This document shows, one piece after another, positions 44,517 through 51,945 of a stretch of 51,945 nucleotides of DNA. The translations under genes were made by a program, and so were the position numbers. Under the pieces are notes generated by a model, which searched no databases, had not been told where the DNA came from, and saw only the letters and a program-made list of their open reading frames with translations. The stretch lies in assembly GCA_947625535.1 (NCBI GenBank), contig CANQOR010000007.1, forward strand, positions 1 through 51,945, given 5' to 3'. This stretch comes from an uncultured Bacilli bacterium. Lineage in GTDB: Bacteria > Bacillota_I > Bacilli_A > RF39 > UBA660. Position 1 is the stretch's first letter; every line of letters begins with the position of its first letter.

Positions 44517-46072
44517 TAACGCCACAATCTTAGCGAATCGATTACGTTATTTCGATTATAGCTACCTTTATATAGAGCAAAGTGAAGGTGAACACCTGTT
44601 GTTGCTCCTGTTCGACCCATTCTTGCTATTTGTTGACCACGTTTAACATTATCGCCGACTTTTACTAGGAAGTCACATTGCGATGCTTTATAAGCATAGT
44701 ATTGTCGTTCTTGATATTTTTCTTTAGCTGCTTTTATAGCTATGTGACCATAGAATGTTAAATAACCATTATGATGGTCGATAACTAGGTGACATCCTGA
44801 AGTAGCATCACTAGCTGCAACGACGACTGTTCCACCTAAAGCAGCATAAATTGGTGATTTATAACCTGATACAGCAATATCGTTTCCTTGATGGTAATCA
44901 CGATATCCATTATCCCAACGACGCCATCCAAAACGTGATGTAATGATGTATGGACGATTAGTTGGCCAGTACCAAGTACCACCTGTATCGAATGGTTCAC
45001 CATAGTAATTGTTTCTCTTTTTAGTACCTTTAACAATTATTTTATCTTGTGTAGGTCTTATAACTTTTGTTTCTGATTCAATAATTTCACGACCTTGGCT
45101 TTGTTCACCATTGTTTATTTGAGTACGAGATGTAATACGGTTGATACCATTAACACCTTCTTGAATCGTTTTAACATAATCTGTATATTGAGTTTTATCT
45201 TCACGATAGATAGTTTGATATTGTTCTTCAACATCTTCAACGATATATTCATTAACTAATAAAGTTAAGACTGGTTTAATTAAGGAAACGTCTAGTTTTT
45301 GACCAATTGCTAAGATAGTATCGACACTTCTTATATCTTGGTTAACTAGTAATAATTCATTAGGGTTTAATTCGTTAGCTTCAGCTATTTTTTCGACAGT
45401 ATCACCTTTAACTACGGTATATTCTTTAACAGAACTATTTTCACTAAATAATAAATATCTTGTTAAATCTTCAACGTTAGTATAGATTGTTTCATTAACA
45501 CTAATATAAGATTCTTTAATACTGATTGTATCGTCAAAATACATACTTTCTATAACATAACCAACATCTGTTATTTCTGGTTGAGTTCCATCTTTAAATT
45601 GTTTATATCTTTCTTCAGTAATAAAGGTTTCAACTACTTTATCAATAGCTTGTTCAAAGATACTTTTATCTAAGACGTAAATATATATAGGTTCAGCACC
45701 TTCAGTTTTAGTCTTTATAGTAATAGTATATCCTTTTAAAGTAAATTCTTTTTTATCTTTAATGGAATCATATACTTCTTGAACACTAGAAATAGAATTA
45801 TCATAAGTATTCTTTTTAATTATTTGGAACCCTTTTGGTGGATATACTTGGTTAACTTTGTATTTATCTTTTATTTCAACTTGTTCATTATTGATTAAGT
45901 CATATAATTCATCTTTAGAGTTAATTAGACCTATTTTTTCACCATCTAAATAAACTTGATAAATATGATTAGGTATTTCGTAATCTTCTTCATAATAGAA
46001 ATTAACCCCTATTAACAGCCCTAATAAGATAGTTATTAAGGATGTTAAAATTATTCCTTTGACTTTATTCAT
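44516..46072 (-). CDS. Membrane-anchored LysM-G5-M23 peptidase
   Basis: A membrane anchor (about 6-25) and an outside region of unknown type (40-210) are followed by LysM (about 217-262, YTVVKGDTVEKIAEANELNP), a G5-like domain (about 270-350) and an M23 metallopeptidase (about 378-515) with HQGNDIAV and GVHLHFALY plus a YGHIAIK segment; metal ligands are intact. A peptidoglycan endopeptidase is likely. It starts inside the end of dnaB and ends on walJ's start. I chose MNKVKGIILT, with GGAAG 6 nt upstream. Confidence 0.9.
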   Translation of the reverse strand: MNKVKGIILTSLITILLGLLIGVNFYYEEDYEIPNHIYQVYLDGEKIGLINSKDELYDLINNEQVEIKDKYKVNQVYPPKGFQIIKKNTYDNSISSVQEVYDSIKDKKEFTLKGYTITIKTKTEGAEPIYIYVLDKSIFEQAIDKVVETFITEERYKQFKDGTQPEITDVGYVIESMYFDDTISIKESYISVNETIYTNVEDLTRYLLFSENSSVKEYTVVKGDTVEKIAEANELNPNELLLVNQDIRSVDTILAIGQKLDVSLIKPVLTLLVNEYIVEDVEEQYQTIYREDKTQYTDYVKTIQEGVNGINRITSRTQINNGEQSQGREIIESETKVIRPTQDKIIVKGTKKRNNYYGEPFDTGGTWYWPTNRPYIITSRFGWRRWDNGYRDYHQGNDIAVSGYKSPIYAALGGTVVVAASDATSGCHLVIDHHNGYLTFYGHIAIKAAKEKYQERQYYAYKASQCDFLVKVGDNVKRGQQIARMGRTGATTGVHLHFALYKGSYNRNNVIDSLRLWR

Positions 46073-47426
46073 GATCATCTTCCTTTTCGGTAGCTAAGAA
46101 GTTTCTAAAGTTACTCATATTTAATTCGAATAATAATTTAAATACTCCTGTGCTTCCTTTACGATGTTTTGCAATAATTATATCTGCAACAACATTTTTT
46201 TCTTTATCTAATTCTTCTTTTTTCTTATAATAATCAGCACGATTTATAAATAGTACTAAATCTGCATCTTGTTCGATAGAACCTGATTCACGTAAGTCAG
46301 CTAGCATTGGTTGATTACTTTCTCTTCTTTCGGCATTACGTGATAATTGTGCTAGGGCGATGACAGGAACTTTTAGTTCCATAGCCATTGTTTTAAATGC
46401 ACGAGATATTTCTGATACTTCTTGTTGACGAGAATCAGGGCGTTTACCGCCACTAGTAACTAATTGTAGGTAGTCGATGATTATTAAACCTAATCCTTCT
46501 TCTTTATTAGCAAGAGTACGGCATTTAGCTTTTATTTCAGCTGCTGTTATAGTAGCATCATCAACTATTTGAATATTTGTTTCAGCTAACTGGCTATTAG
46601 CTTCATTAATTCTTTTCCAATCTTCATGAGACATTTGGCCAGTTTGAATTTTATATGAATCTATTTGACCGACAGCTGAACGCATTCTATTAACCAGTTG
46701 TTCTGCTGGCATTTCTAAGTTAAATATAGCCACGGCTTTATTACCAATGCTTTTAGCAGCATTAACAGCAATATTTAGAGCAAAAGCAGTTTTACCCATT
46801 CCAGGACGAGCTGCTATAATAATTAATTCACCAGGATGGAAACCAGCAGTAGCTTTATCTAAGTCATAAAAACCTGATGGAACTCCTGTGATAGCTGATT
46901 TATTTTGAGATAGTATTTCTAGTTGTTCTTGAGCTCTAGCAATAGCATCTTTAATATGAATGAAATCACTTGTTTGACGTTCTTTAACAACATTTAAGAT
47001 TCTTTTTTCAGCTTCATCTAGTGTATGAGTTATATCTTCCTCTTCTTCGTAGGCATCAGTAATAATATCTGTTGCTGTATCTATTAAGTTTCTAATAACA
47101 GCTTTATCTTTAACTATTTTAATATAGTAATCTAAATTAGCAGCTGTAGCTACTGAATCAATTACTTCACTAATATATTCAATACCACCTATGGCAGTTA
47201 AATTTTTCTTTTTATCTAATTCTTCTTTAATCGTAGTAATATCTACTGGTATTTTATTTTCATAGCAACTTTTAATAGCAGCAAATAACTTTCTATTAGC
47301 ATCACTATAGAACATTTCTTCATATAAATCTTCACATATTTTAGTTAAAGCATTTTTATTTAAAAAAGCTACTCCTAAAACACTCATTTCGGCCTCAAGA
47401 TTTTGTGGCATTTTCCTTACTGGCAT
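46065..47426 (-). CDS. dnaB: Replicative DNA helicase
   Basis: Hexameric helicase that unwinds DNA at the replication fork (DnaC in Bacillus naming). The N-terminal helical domain MPQNLEAEMSVLGVAFLNKN, Walker A IIIAARPGMGKTAFALN, Walker B LGLIIIDYLQLV and the C-terminal RHRKGSTG-like KHRKGSTGVFKLLF are clear. 453 residues, normal. It lies 9 bp after rplI and overlaps the next gene by 8 bp. Confidence 0.97.
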   Translation of the reverse strand: MPVRKMPQNLEAEMSVLGVAFLNKNALTKICEDLYEEMFYSDANRKLFAAIKSCYENKIPVDITTIKEELDKKKNLTAIGGIEYISEVIDSVATAANLDYYIKIVKDKAVIRNLIDTATDIITDAYEEEEDITHTLDEAEKRILNVVKERQTSDFIHIKDAIARAQEQLEILSQNKSAITGVPSGFYDLDKATAGFHPGELIIIAARPGMGKTAFALNIAVNAAKSIGNKAVAIFNLEMPAEQLVNRMRSAVGQIDSYKIQTGQMSHEDWKRINEANSQLAETNIQIVDDATITAAEIKAKCRTLANKEEGLGLIIIDYLQLVTSGGKRPDSRQQEVSEISRAFKTMAMELKVPVIALAQLSRNAERRESNQPMLADLRESGSIEQDADLVLFINRADYYKKKEELDKEKNVVADIIIAKHRKGSTGVFKLLFELNMSNFRNFLATEKEDDHE

Positions 47427-47434
47427 AAATTCAC

Positions 47435-47875
47435 CTACTTTTTAAGAATTACTTTTATGACCCCTTCAACCTTTTTATGTAGTGCTATTTTAACATTATG
47501 AGTACCCAATGTATCTATTGGATAATCAATAATAATTTTCTTTTTATCAATATTTATTCCTTTTTTCTTTAATTCTTCACATATTTGTTTAGAAGAAACA
47601 GTACCAAATACTTTATCTTGTTCTCCAGTTTTTACTTTTATAGTAACTTCCATATTTTTTAACTTTTCTGCTATTTCTTTACATTCTTCTATATTAGCAT
47701 TTTCTAGAGCTTGACGTCTGTCTAATTCTTTTTCTAATATTTTTTTATTAGAATTAGTAGCTGATACTGCTAAACCATTTTTGATAAGATAATTTTGAGC
47801 ATAACCATCACTAACTTCAATGATTTGATCTTTCTTACCTTGTTTTTTAACATCTTGAAGTAAAATAACTTTCAT
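47435..47875 (-). CDS. rplI: 50S ribosomal protein L9
   Basis: L9 has two domains joined by a long helix. The N-terminal [40 protein letters not shown] and the linker with [20 protein letters not shown] are typical. 146 residues. The order rplI-dnaB is conserved in Bacilli. Confidence 0.97.
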   Translation of the reverse strand: MKVILLQDVKKQGKKDQIIEVSDGYAQNYLIKNGLAVSATNSNKKILEKELDRRQALENANIEECKEIAEKLKNMEVTIKVKTGEQDKVFGTVSSKQICEELKKKGINIDKKKIIIDYPIDTLGTHNVKIALHKKVEGVIKVILKK

Positions 47876-47906
47876 AATATCACTCCTTTATAAATGTCTA
47901 TATTTA

Positions 47907-47912
47907 ATTATA
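47907..47912 (-). promoter_or_regulatory. Probable -10 element of the rplI operon
   Basis: TATAAT on the minus strand 32 nt before the rplI start; the -35 at 17 nt (TTTATT) is weak. Confidence 0.4.
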
Positions 47913-48013
47913 TCAAAATTTCATAAATTAATAAATACCTCAAGGGTATATAAATACTAGTGAAAGTTATTATATCACAAATATTTATAAAGTTATATTT
48001 GTATTTATAGTGT

Positions 48014-48021
48014 GCTATAAT
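48014..48021 (+). promoter_or_regulatory. Extended -10 promoter of murD-murC
   Basis: TGCTATAAT (hexamer 48016-48021) lies 19 nt before the chosen murD start. An inverted repeat ACAAATAT/ATATTTGT flanks the upstream region at about 47977-48004 and might be a site for a regulator. Confidence 0.5.
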
Positions 48022-48039
48022 TTTATTGAAGGTGAATTT

Positions 48040-49374
48040 ATGTATAATAATAAAAAAGTCTTTATATTAGGTATGGCTAGAAGTGGTTTTGAAGCTGCTA
48101 AAATACTTGCTAGTAATAATAGTATTTTAATTACTGATATGAAAGATCAAAATGAAGAACAATTAAATATTTTAAAGGAATTAAATGTTAAGTTTGTTAA
48201 AAGTGATAATCCAACTAATCTTTTAGATAGTAGTTATGATGTATTAATTAAAAATCCTGGTATTAAGTATACGCATCCTACTGTGGTTAAAGCTAAGGAA
48301 TTGGGAATTGAAGTTATTAATGAAGTAGAACTTGCTTATAATTATTTAAATAAGGATGTTAAGATAATTGGGGTTACTGGTTCTAATGGTAAAACTACTA
48401 CTGTTACTTTAATATATAATATGTTATTAGAAGATGGTAAAAAAGCTTGGTTAGGTGGTAATATAGGTACTCCGTTATGTAATTTTGTTAAGGATATTAA
48501 AGAAGATGAATATTTGGTTATGGAGATATCTGATCATCAATTATGTGATATGTATAATTTTAAGACTAATGTAAGTGTTTTAACTAATATATTTGATGTA
48601 CATACTGATTTTCATGATTCACATAAGAGATATATTGAAATGAAAAAGAAAATATTTAATAATCATACTAAAGAAGATATTGCTATTATAAATTATGATA
48701 ATAAGGAAGCTTTAGAGATAGCTAAAGATATTAAGAGTAATGTGTTATATTTTTCAAAAGATAATAAACAGAATGTTTATTTAAAAGATAATACTATTTA
48801 TTATAGGGATGAAAAGGTTATTGAATGTAAAGATATTAAGTTAAAGGGTATTCATAATTATGAAAATGCTATGGCTGCTATTAGTGCTGTTAAAGTATAT
48901 GGGGTAAGTAATGAAGCTATATGTCGTGTTTTAAGTAGTTTTGGTGGTGTAGAACATCGTATTGAATATGTTAATACTATAAATGGTATATCTTATTATA
49001 ATGATAGTAAAGCTACTAATTGTGAATCTACTAGAATAGCATTAAGTTCTTTTACTGAACCAGTATTACTTATTTTGGGAGGTTTAGATAGAGGTCATTC
49101 TTTTGAAGAATTAACCGATAAGATGAATAATGTCAAGTATGTAGCATGTTATGGTGAAACTAAGATGAGAATTAAGGAATATTGTGATACAATAGGTAAA
49201 TCTTGTGATGTATTTAATACATTAAATGAAGCAACTAGAAGTTGTATTAGTAAAGCTAATAAGGGAGATGTCGTTTTATTAAGTCCAGCTTGTGCTTCAT
49301 GGGATCAATATGAGAAGTTTGAAGATCGCGGTAATGAGTTTAAAGAGATAGTTAATTCTATTAAGGAGGCTTAA
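48040..49374 (+). CDS. murD: UDP-N-acetylmuramoylalanine--D-glutamate ligase
   Basis: Adds D-Glu to UDP-MurNAc-L-Ala. The ATP site is IGVTGSNGKTTTVTLIYN, the middle domain has MEISDHQL, and the C-terminal domain NDSKATNCESTRIAL. The start MYNNKKVFILGMARSGFEAA follows GAAGGTGA; an apparent GTG start 10 codons up falls inside the -10 box and is rejected. 444 residues, normal. One base separates it from murC. Confidence 0.96.
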   Translation: MYNNKKVFILGMARSGFEAAKILASNNSILITDMKDQNEEQLNILKELNVKFVKSDNPTNLLDSSYDVLIKNPGIKYTHPTVVKAKELGIEVINEVELAYNYLNKDVKIIGVTGSNGKTTTVTLIYNMLLEDGKKAWLGGNIGTPLCNFVKDIKEDEYLVMEISDHQLCDMYNFKTNVSVLTNIFDVHTDFHDSHKRYIEMKKKIFNNHTKEDIAIINYDNKEALEIAKDIKSNVLYFSKDNKQNVYLKDNTIYYRDEKVIECKDIKLKGIHNYENAMAAISAVKVYGVSNEAICRVLSSFGGVEHRIEYVNTINGISYYNDSKATNCESTRIALSSFTEPVLLILGGLDRGHSFEELTDKMNNVKYVACYGETKMRIKEYCDTIGKSCDVFNTLNEATRSCISKANKGDVVLLSPACASWDQYEKFEDRGNEFKEIVNSIKEA

Positions 49375-49375
49375 A

Positions 49376-50749
49376 ATGGATATACATGATTATAAAAATA
49401 TTTATATGGTAGGAATTGGTGGTATCAGTATGAGTGGTATTGCTGAAATTCTTAAGAATTGGAACTATAATGTTTGGGGTTCAGATGGAGTTAAATCTAG
49501 TCAAACAGAATGGTTAGAAAGTAATGGAATTAAAGTTAATATTGGTCAAGTAAGTGAAAATATTATTAAAGATATTGATTTAGTTGTTTATACTGCTGCT
49601 ATTAAAGAAGATAATCCCGAATTAGTAAAAGCTAGAGAATTAGGTATTCCTACAATGGAAAGAGGAGACTTTCTAGGAGAAATAACTAAGTTATTTAAAG
49701 ATACAATAGGTATTGCTGGTACACATGGTAAAACTAGTACAACAAGTATGGTTTCTTATGCTTTTTTAGAAGCTAATTTAGATCCTTCTATTCAAGTTGG
49801 AGCTAATTTAAAAGCTATTAATGGTAATTATCGTGTAGGTAATAGTGATTATTTTATAATAGAAGCTTGTGAATATTGTGAAAGTTATTTAAAGTTTAAA
49901 CAAAGAAGCGCTATTGTATTAAATATTGATGATGATCATTTAGATTATTTTAAGAATATCAATAATATTAAGAAGAGTTTTGAAAAGTATGTTAGTTTAT
50001 TACCTAGTAATGGATATTTAGTACTTAATAGAGATGATGAAAGAGTTTATGATTTAAGAAATAGTACTAAAGCTAAAGTTATTACTGTTGGTAAAACTGA
50101 TGAAGCAGATTGGACTTATAAAAATGTTTCTTTTGATAATGAGGGATATCCTACGTATGAAGCTTATTATAAGGGAGAAAAGATGGTTGATGTTACTCTT
50201 AAAGTAACTGGATTACATAATGTATTTAATAGTTTATGTTGTATTGCTTTATGTAATGCTTATGGATTAGATCTTAAGGTAGTTAGTAAAGCTTTAAGTA
50301 AGTATGATGGTGCTTCAAGAAGGTTAGAATATAAAGGAATGCTTAAGGGAGCTAAAGTATATGATGATTATGGACATCATCCTACTGAAATTAATGCAAC
50401 GATAATGGGTTTAAAGAATAAGAAGTATAATGAATCTTGGGTTGTATTTGAAGCTCATACTTATAGTAGATTAGCAGCTCATTTAAAGGAATTTGCTCAA
50501 AGTTTAGTTCATTTTGATCATATTATTTTAATAGATATATATGCTGCTAGAGAAGTTAATACTTATAATATTCATGAAGATGATTTAATTAAGGAGATTA
50601 AGAAACTAGGCAAAGATGCTATTCATATAAGTGATTTTGATGAAGTTATTAGTTATTTAAGTAATAATGTTAAAGAGGGAGATGTTATTTTAACATTAGG
50701 TGCTGGTAATGTAACTAAGATTGCTAACAAAATAAAAGAGATGAATTAA
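49376..50749 (+). CDS. murC: UDP-N-acetylmuramate--L-alanine ligase
   Basis: Adds the first amino acid, L-Ala, to UDP-MurNAc. The N-terminal Rossmann motif is MVGIGGISMSGIAEILKNW, the ATP site GIAGTHGKTSTTSMVSYAF and the C-terminal DDYGHHPTEINATI; all are diagnostic. The AAGGAGG site in front is very good. 457 residues. The stop codon is the loop of the terminator. Confidence 0.97.
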   Translation: MDIHDYKNIYMVGIGGISMSGIAEILKNWNYNVWGSDGVKSSQTEWLESNGIKVNIGQVSENIIKDIDLVVYTAAIKEDNPELVKARELGIPTMERGDFLGEITKLFKDTIGIAGTHGKTSTTSMVSYAFLEANLDPSIQVGANLKAINGNYRVGNSDYFIIEACEYCESYLKFKQRSAIVLNIDDDHLDYFKNINNIKKSFEKYVSLLPSNGYLVLNRDDERVYDLRNSTKAKVITVGKTDEADWTYKNVSFDNEGYPTYEAYYKGEKMVDVTLKVTGLHNVFNSLCCIALCNAYGLDLKVVSKALSKYDGASRRLEYKGMLKGAKVYDDYGHHPTEINATIMGLKNKKYNESWVVFEAHTYSRLAAHLKEFAQSLVHFDHIILIDIYAAREVNTYNIHEDDLIKEIKKLGKDAIHISDFDEVISYLSNNVKEGDVILTLGAGNVTKIANKIKEMN

Positions 50750-50765
50750 ATTCATCTCTGTTTTT
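50737..50765. terminator. Bidirectional terminator between murC and rpsR
   Basis: AGAGATGAAT-TAA-ATTCATCTCT with T-runs on both sides (GTTTTT plus, TTTTATTTT minus); the murC stop codon TAA is the whole loop. Confidence 0.85.
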
Positions 50766-50766
50766 A

Positions 50767-50982
50767 TTATCTTACAAATGGAATTAATGCCATATATCTA
50801 GCCCATTTAATTTGTTGAGCGATATGTCTTTGGTGTTTAGCACAAGCACCTGTCATACGACGAGGCATGATTTTTCCTTTTTCATTAATATATTTAGAAA
50901 TAATCATTACATCTTTATAATCAACGCTTTTACCAGCACACATTTGGCATATTTTTTTCTTTTTACGATAAAATTCAGCCAT
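50767..50982 (-). CDS. rpsR: 30S ribosomal protein S18, cysteine-containing form
   Basis: S18 pairs with S6 on the small-subunit platform. The 71 residues show DYKDVMIISKYINEKGKIMP and RRMTGACAKHQRHIAQQIKW. Cys12 and Cys15 (CQMC) plus the CAKH near 47-50 form a likely zinc site, the C+ type of S18. It is last in rpsF-ssb-rpsR. Confidence 0.97.
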   Translation of the reverse strand: MAEFYRKKKKICQMCAGKSVDYKDVMIISKYINEKGKIMPRRMTGACAKHQRHIAQQIKWARYMALIPFVR

Positions 50983-50999
50983 TTTATAAATCCTCCTTT

Positions 51000-51449
51000 T
51001 TAGAATGGTAGGTCGTCATCACTTAAAGCTACTTCACTACCGAAATCTTTGAATGGATCTTCGCTAATGTCTGTAGTAGCTATATCAGCTTCAGGACCTA
51101 CATAGTTATTAGAATCGTTAGCAACGTTTGCACCTTTTCCACCTAGGAAAGTAACGTTATCGGCAACGATTTCTGTGACGTATCTTTTAGTTCCGTCTTG
51201 AGCATCATAACTTCTAGTTTGGATTCTTCCTTCAACAGCTACTTGAGTACCTTTTGTACAATATTTAGCAACATTTTCAGCTTGTTTTCTCCAAGTAACA
51301 CAGTTAATAAAATCTGTTTCTCTCTCACCATTTTGATTAGTATATGTACGAGATACAGCTACTGTAAATGAAGTAGAATTAATTCCACTAGCAGTTGTAC
51401 GCATTTCTGGATCTCTAGTTAGTCTTCCGATAATTATTGCTTTATTCAT
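51000..51449 (-). CDS. ssb: Single-stranded DNA-binding protein
   Basis: OB-fold tetramer protecting ssDNA. N-terminal MNKAIIIGRLTRDPEMRTTA and FTVAVSRTYTNQNGERETDF, then the acidic C-terminal tip SDDDLPF that binds partner proteins. 149 residues; the linker between is short. Confidence 0.97.
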   Translation of the reverse strand: MNKAIIIGRLTRDPEMRTTASGINSTSFTVAVSRTYTNQNGERETDFINCVTWRKQAENVAKYCTKGTQVAVEGRIQTRSYDAQDGTKRYVTEIVADNVTFLGGKGANVANDSNNYVGPEADIATTDISEDPFKDFGSEVALSDDDLPF

Positions 51450-51457
51450 AATTTATC

Positions 51458-51748
51458 TTACTCCTCATCCATTTTAACAACTAAGTGTCTTAATACGTTT
51501 TCATCAAGTCCAGCTTTACGGTTAAGTTCAGCTTCAGCTTCTTTAGTTGCTTCTATTTGCATAACAAAGTAGTAACCGTTAAGTTCTTTTTTAATTGGGT
51601 AAGCTAGTTTCTTTTCGCCAAGTTCTTTGAACTCAGTAACTGTGCCTCCGCAAGAACTAACAACTTTTTTCATGTTTTCAGCAGTAGCTTTTACTTGATC
51701 ACTTTCCATTGTTGCTTTAACAATAAACATCATTTCATATTTGTTCAT
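51458..51748 (-). CDS. rpsF: 30S ribosomal protein S6
   Basis: S6 binds S18 and 16S rRNA. The start MNKYEMMFIVKATMESDQVK (96 residues) follows AAGGAGG; the longer frame upstream lies in the leader. KKLAYPIKKELNGYYFVMQI and NVLRHLVVKMDEE are typical. It is first in the rpsF-ssb-rpsR operon. Confidence 0.97.
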   Translation of the reverse strand: MNKYEMMFIVKATMESDQVKATAENMKKVVSSCGGTVTEFKELGEKKLAYPIKKELNGYYFVMQIEATKEAEAELNRKAGLDENVLRHLVVKMDEE

Positions 51749-51818
51749 TTCTTTGCACCTCCTTATGGTCTTTTCGGCTTTATATCTAGTATAAAGCAAG
51801 GAGTAAATTTCTTACTCG
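51749..51818 (-). promoter_or_regulatory. rpsF operon leader, candidate S6:S18 autoregulatory RNA
   Basis: The minus-strand leader folds as CTTTATA-CTAGA-TATAAAG (51778-51796) followed directly by CCG (51775-51777), as in the known S6:S18-binding leaders, which have a conserved CCG beside a hairpin. The hairpin's inner TATACTAGATATA (51781-51793) is shared exactly with the rpsJ leader. Confidence 0.7.
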
Positions 51819-51824
51819 TCTCAT

Positions 51825-51853
51825 ATTATAGCATGAGCTTTAAGATAAGTAAA
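51825..51853 (-). promoter_or_regulatory. Promoter of the rpsF operon
   Basis: TTTACT (51848-51853), 17 nt, TATAAT (51825-51830) with upstream TGC on the minus strand. Confidence 0.75.
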
Positions 51854-51945
51854 GTTTATTTTTGGCTATATTGATTATAGTTAGAAATTCCCAATATATG
51901 CAGTGATGGGAAATAAGTCGTTGAAATTAAATCAGGTAATCATTC
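51854..51945. other. Window end, no gene seen
   Basis: No frame here is long enough to judge. TTCCCA/TGGGAA (about 51888-51912) can form a 6-bp hairpin; nothing more can be supported. Confidence 0.4.

Noticed and set aside
48010..48039. GTG start extending murD by ten codons
   Set aside because: It overlaps the -10 hexamer, and GAAGGTGA supports the later ATG.

Overview
The window comes from a very AT-rich, low-GC Gram-positive-type bacterium. Extended -10 promoters, AAGGAGG-type ribosome binding sites, a phenylalanine T-box, the S10-spc-alpha ribosomal cluster in Bacilli order, YvcK/WhiA, WalJ, FtsEX with a secreted hydrolase, and a Spo0A-type DNA-binding domain all point to Bacillota. TGA is used as a stop (walJ, ftsX) and TGG as Trp, so the code is standard rather than mycoplasmal. 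Loss of rpmD and map from the ribosomal cluster, one-base overlaps and stop codons buried in terminators suggest a streamlined genome, perhaps an uncultured RF39-like or Erysipelotrichia-like gut lineage. That placement is inference.

Layout. 1-670: tmRNA gene (minus) and a promoter region. 673-4529: a two-gene operon for a membrane-anchored J-like protein and a membrane-anchored ectodomain with 16 Cys-rich repeats; this is the most novel-looking part. 4686-8373: pheT and pheS under a Phe T-box (minus). 8404-11923: four small or coiled-coil proteins of unknown function. 11935-25474: a continuous minus-strand operon from rpsJ to rplQ that includes secY, adk, infA and rpoA. 25567-32056: glycolysis genes gpmI, pgk and gap, with a spo0A-like regulator and a uridine-kinase-like gene. 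32196-35251: an exported Big2 plus NlpC/P60 cysteine peptidase and an unknown helical protein. 35266-41015: whiA-yvcK, ftsE-ftsX with a PcsB-like hydrolase, and a YitT protein. 41077-43262: a GerQ-like spore coat gene, a metallo-beta-lactamase-fold hydrolase, lemA and ung. 43318-47875: rplI-dnaB-M23 peptidase-walJ-rlmH. 48040-50749: murD-murC. 50767-51853: rpsF-ssb-rpsR with its leader.

Together the genes are mostly core translation, replication, glycolysis and cell-wall functions. Three M23 or NlpC/P60 wall hydrolases plus MurC/MurD and FtsEX show that the organism makes and remodels a peptidoglycan wall, unlike true mycoplasmas. A Spo0A-like regulator and a GerQ homologue hint at present or past sporulation. 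All domain names rest on reading the sequences by eye; no database search was run.
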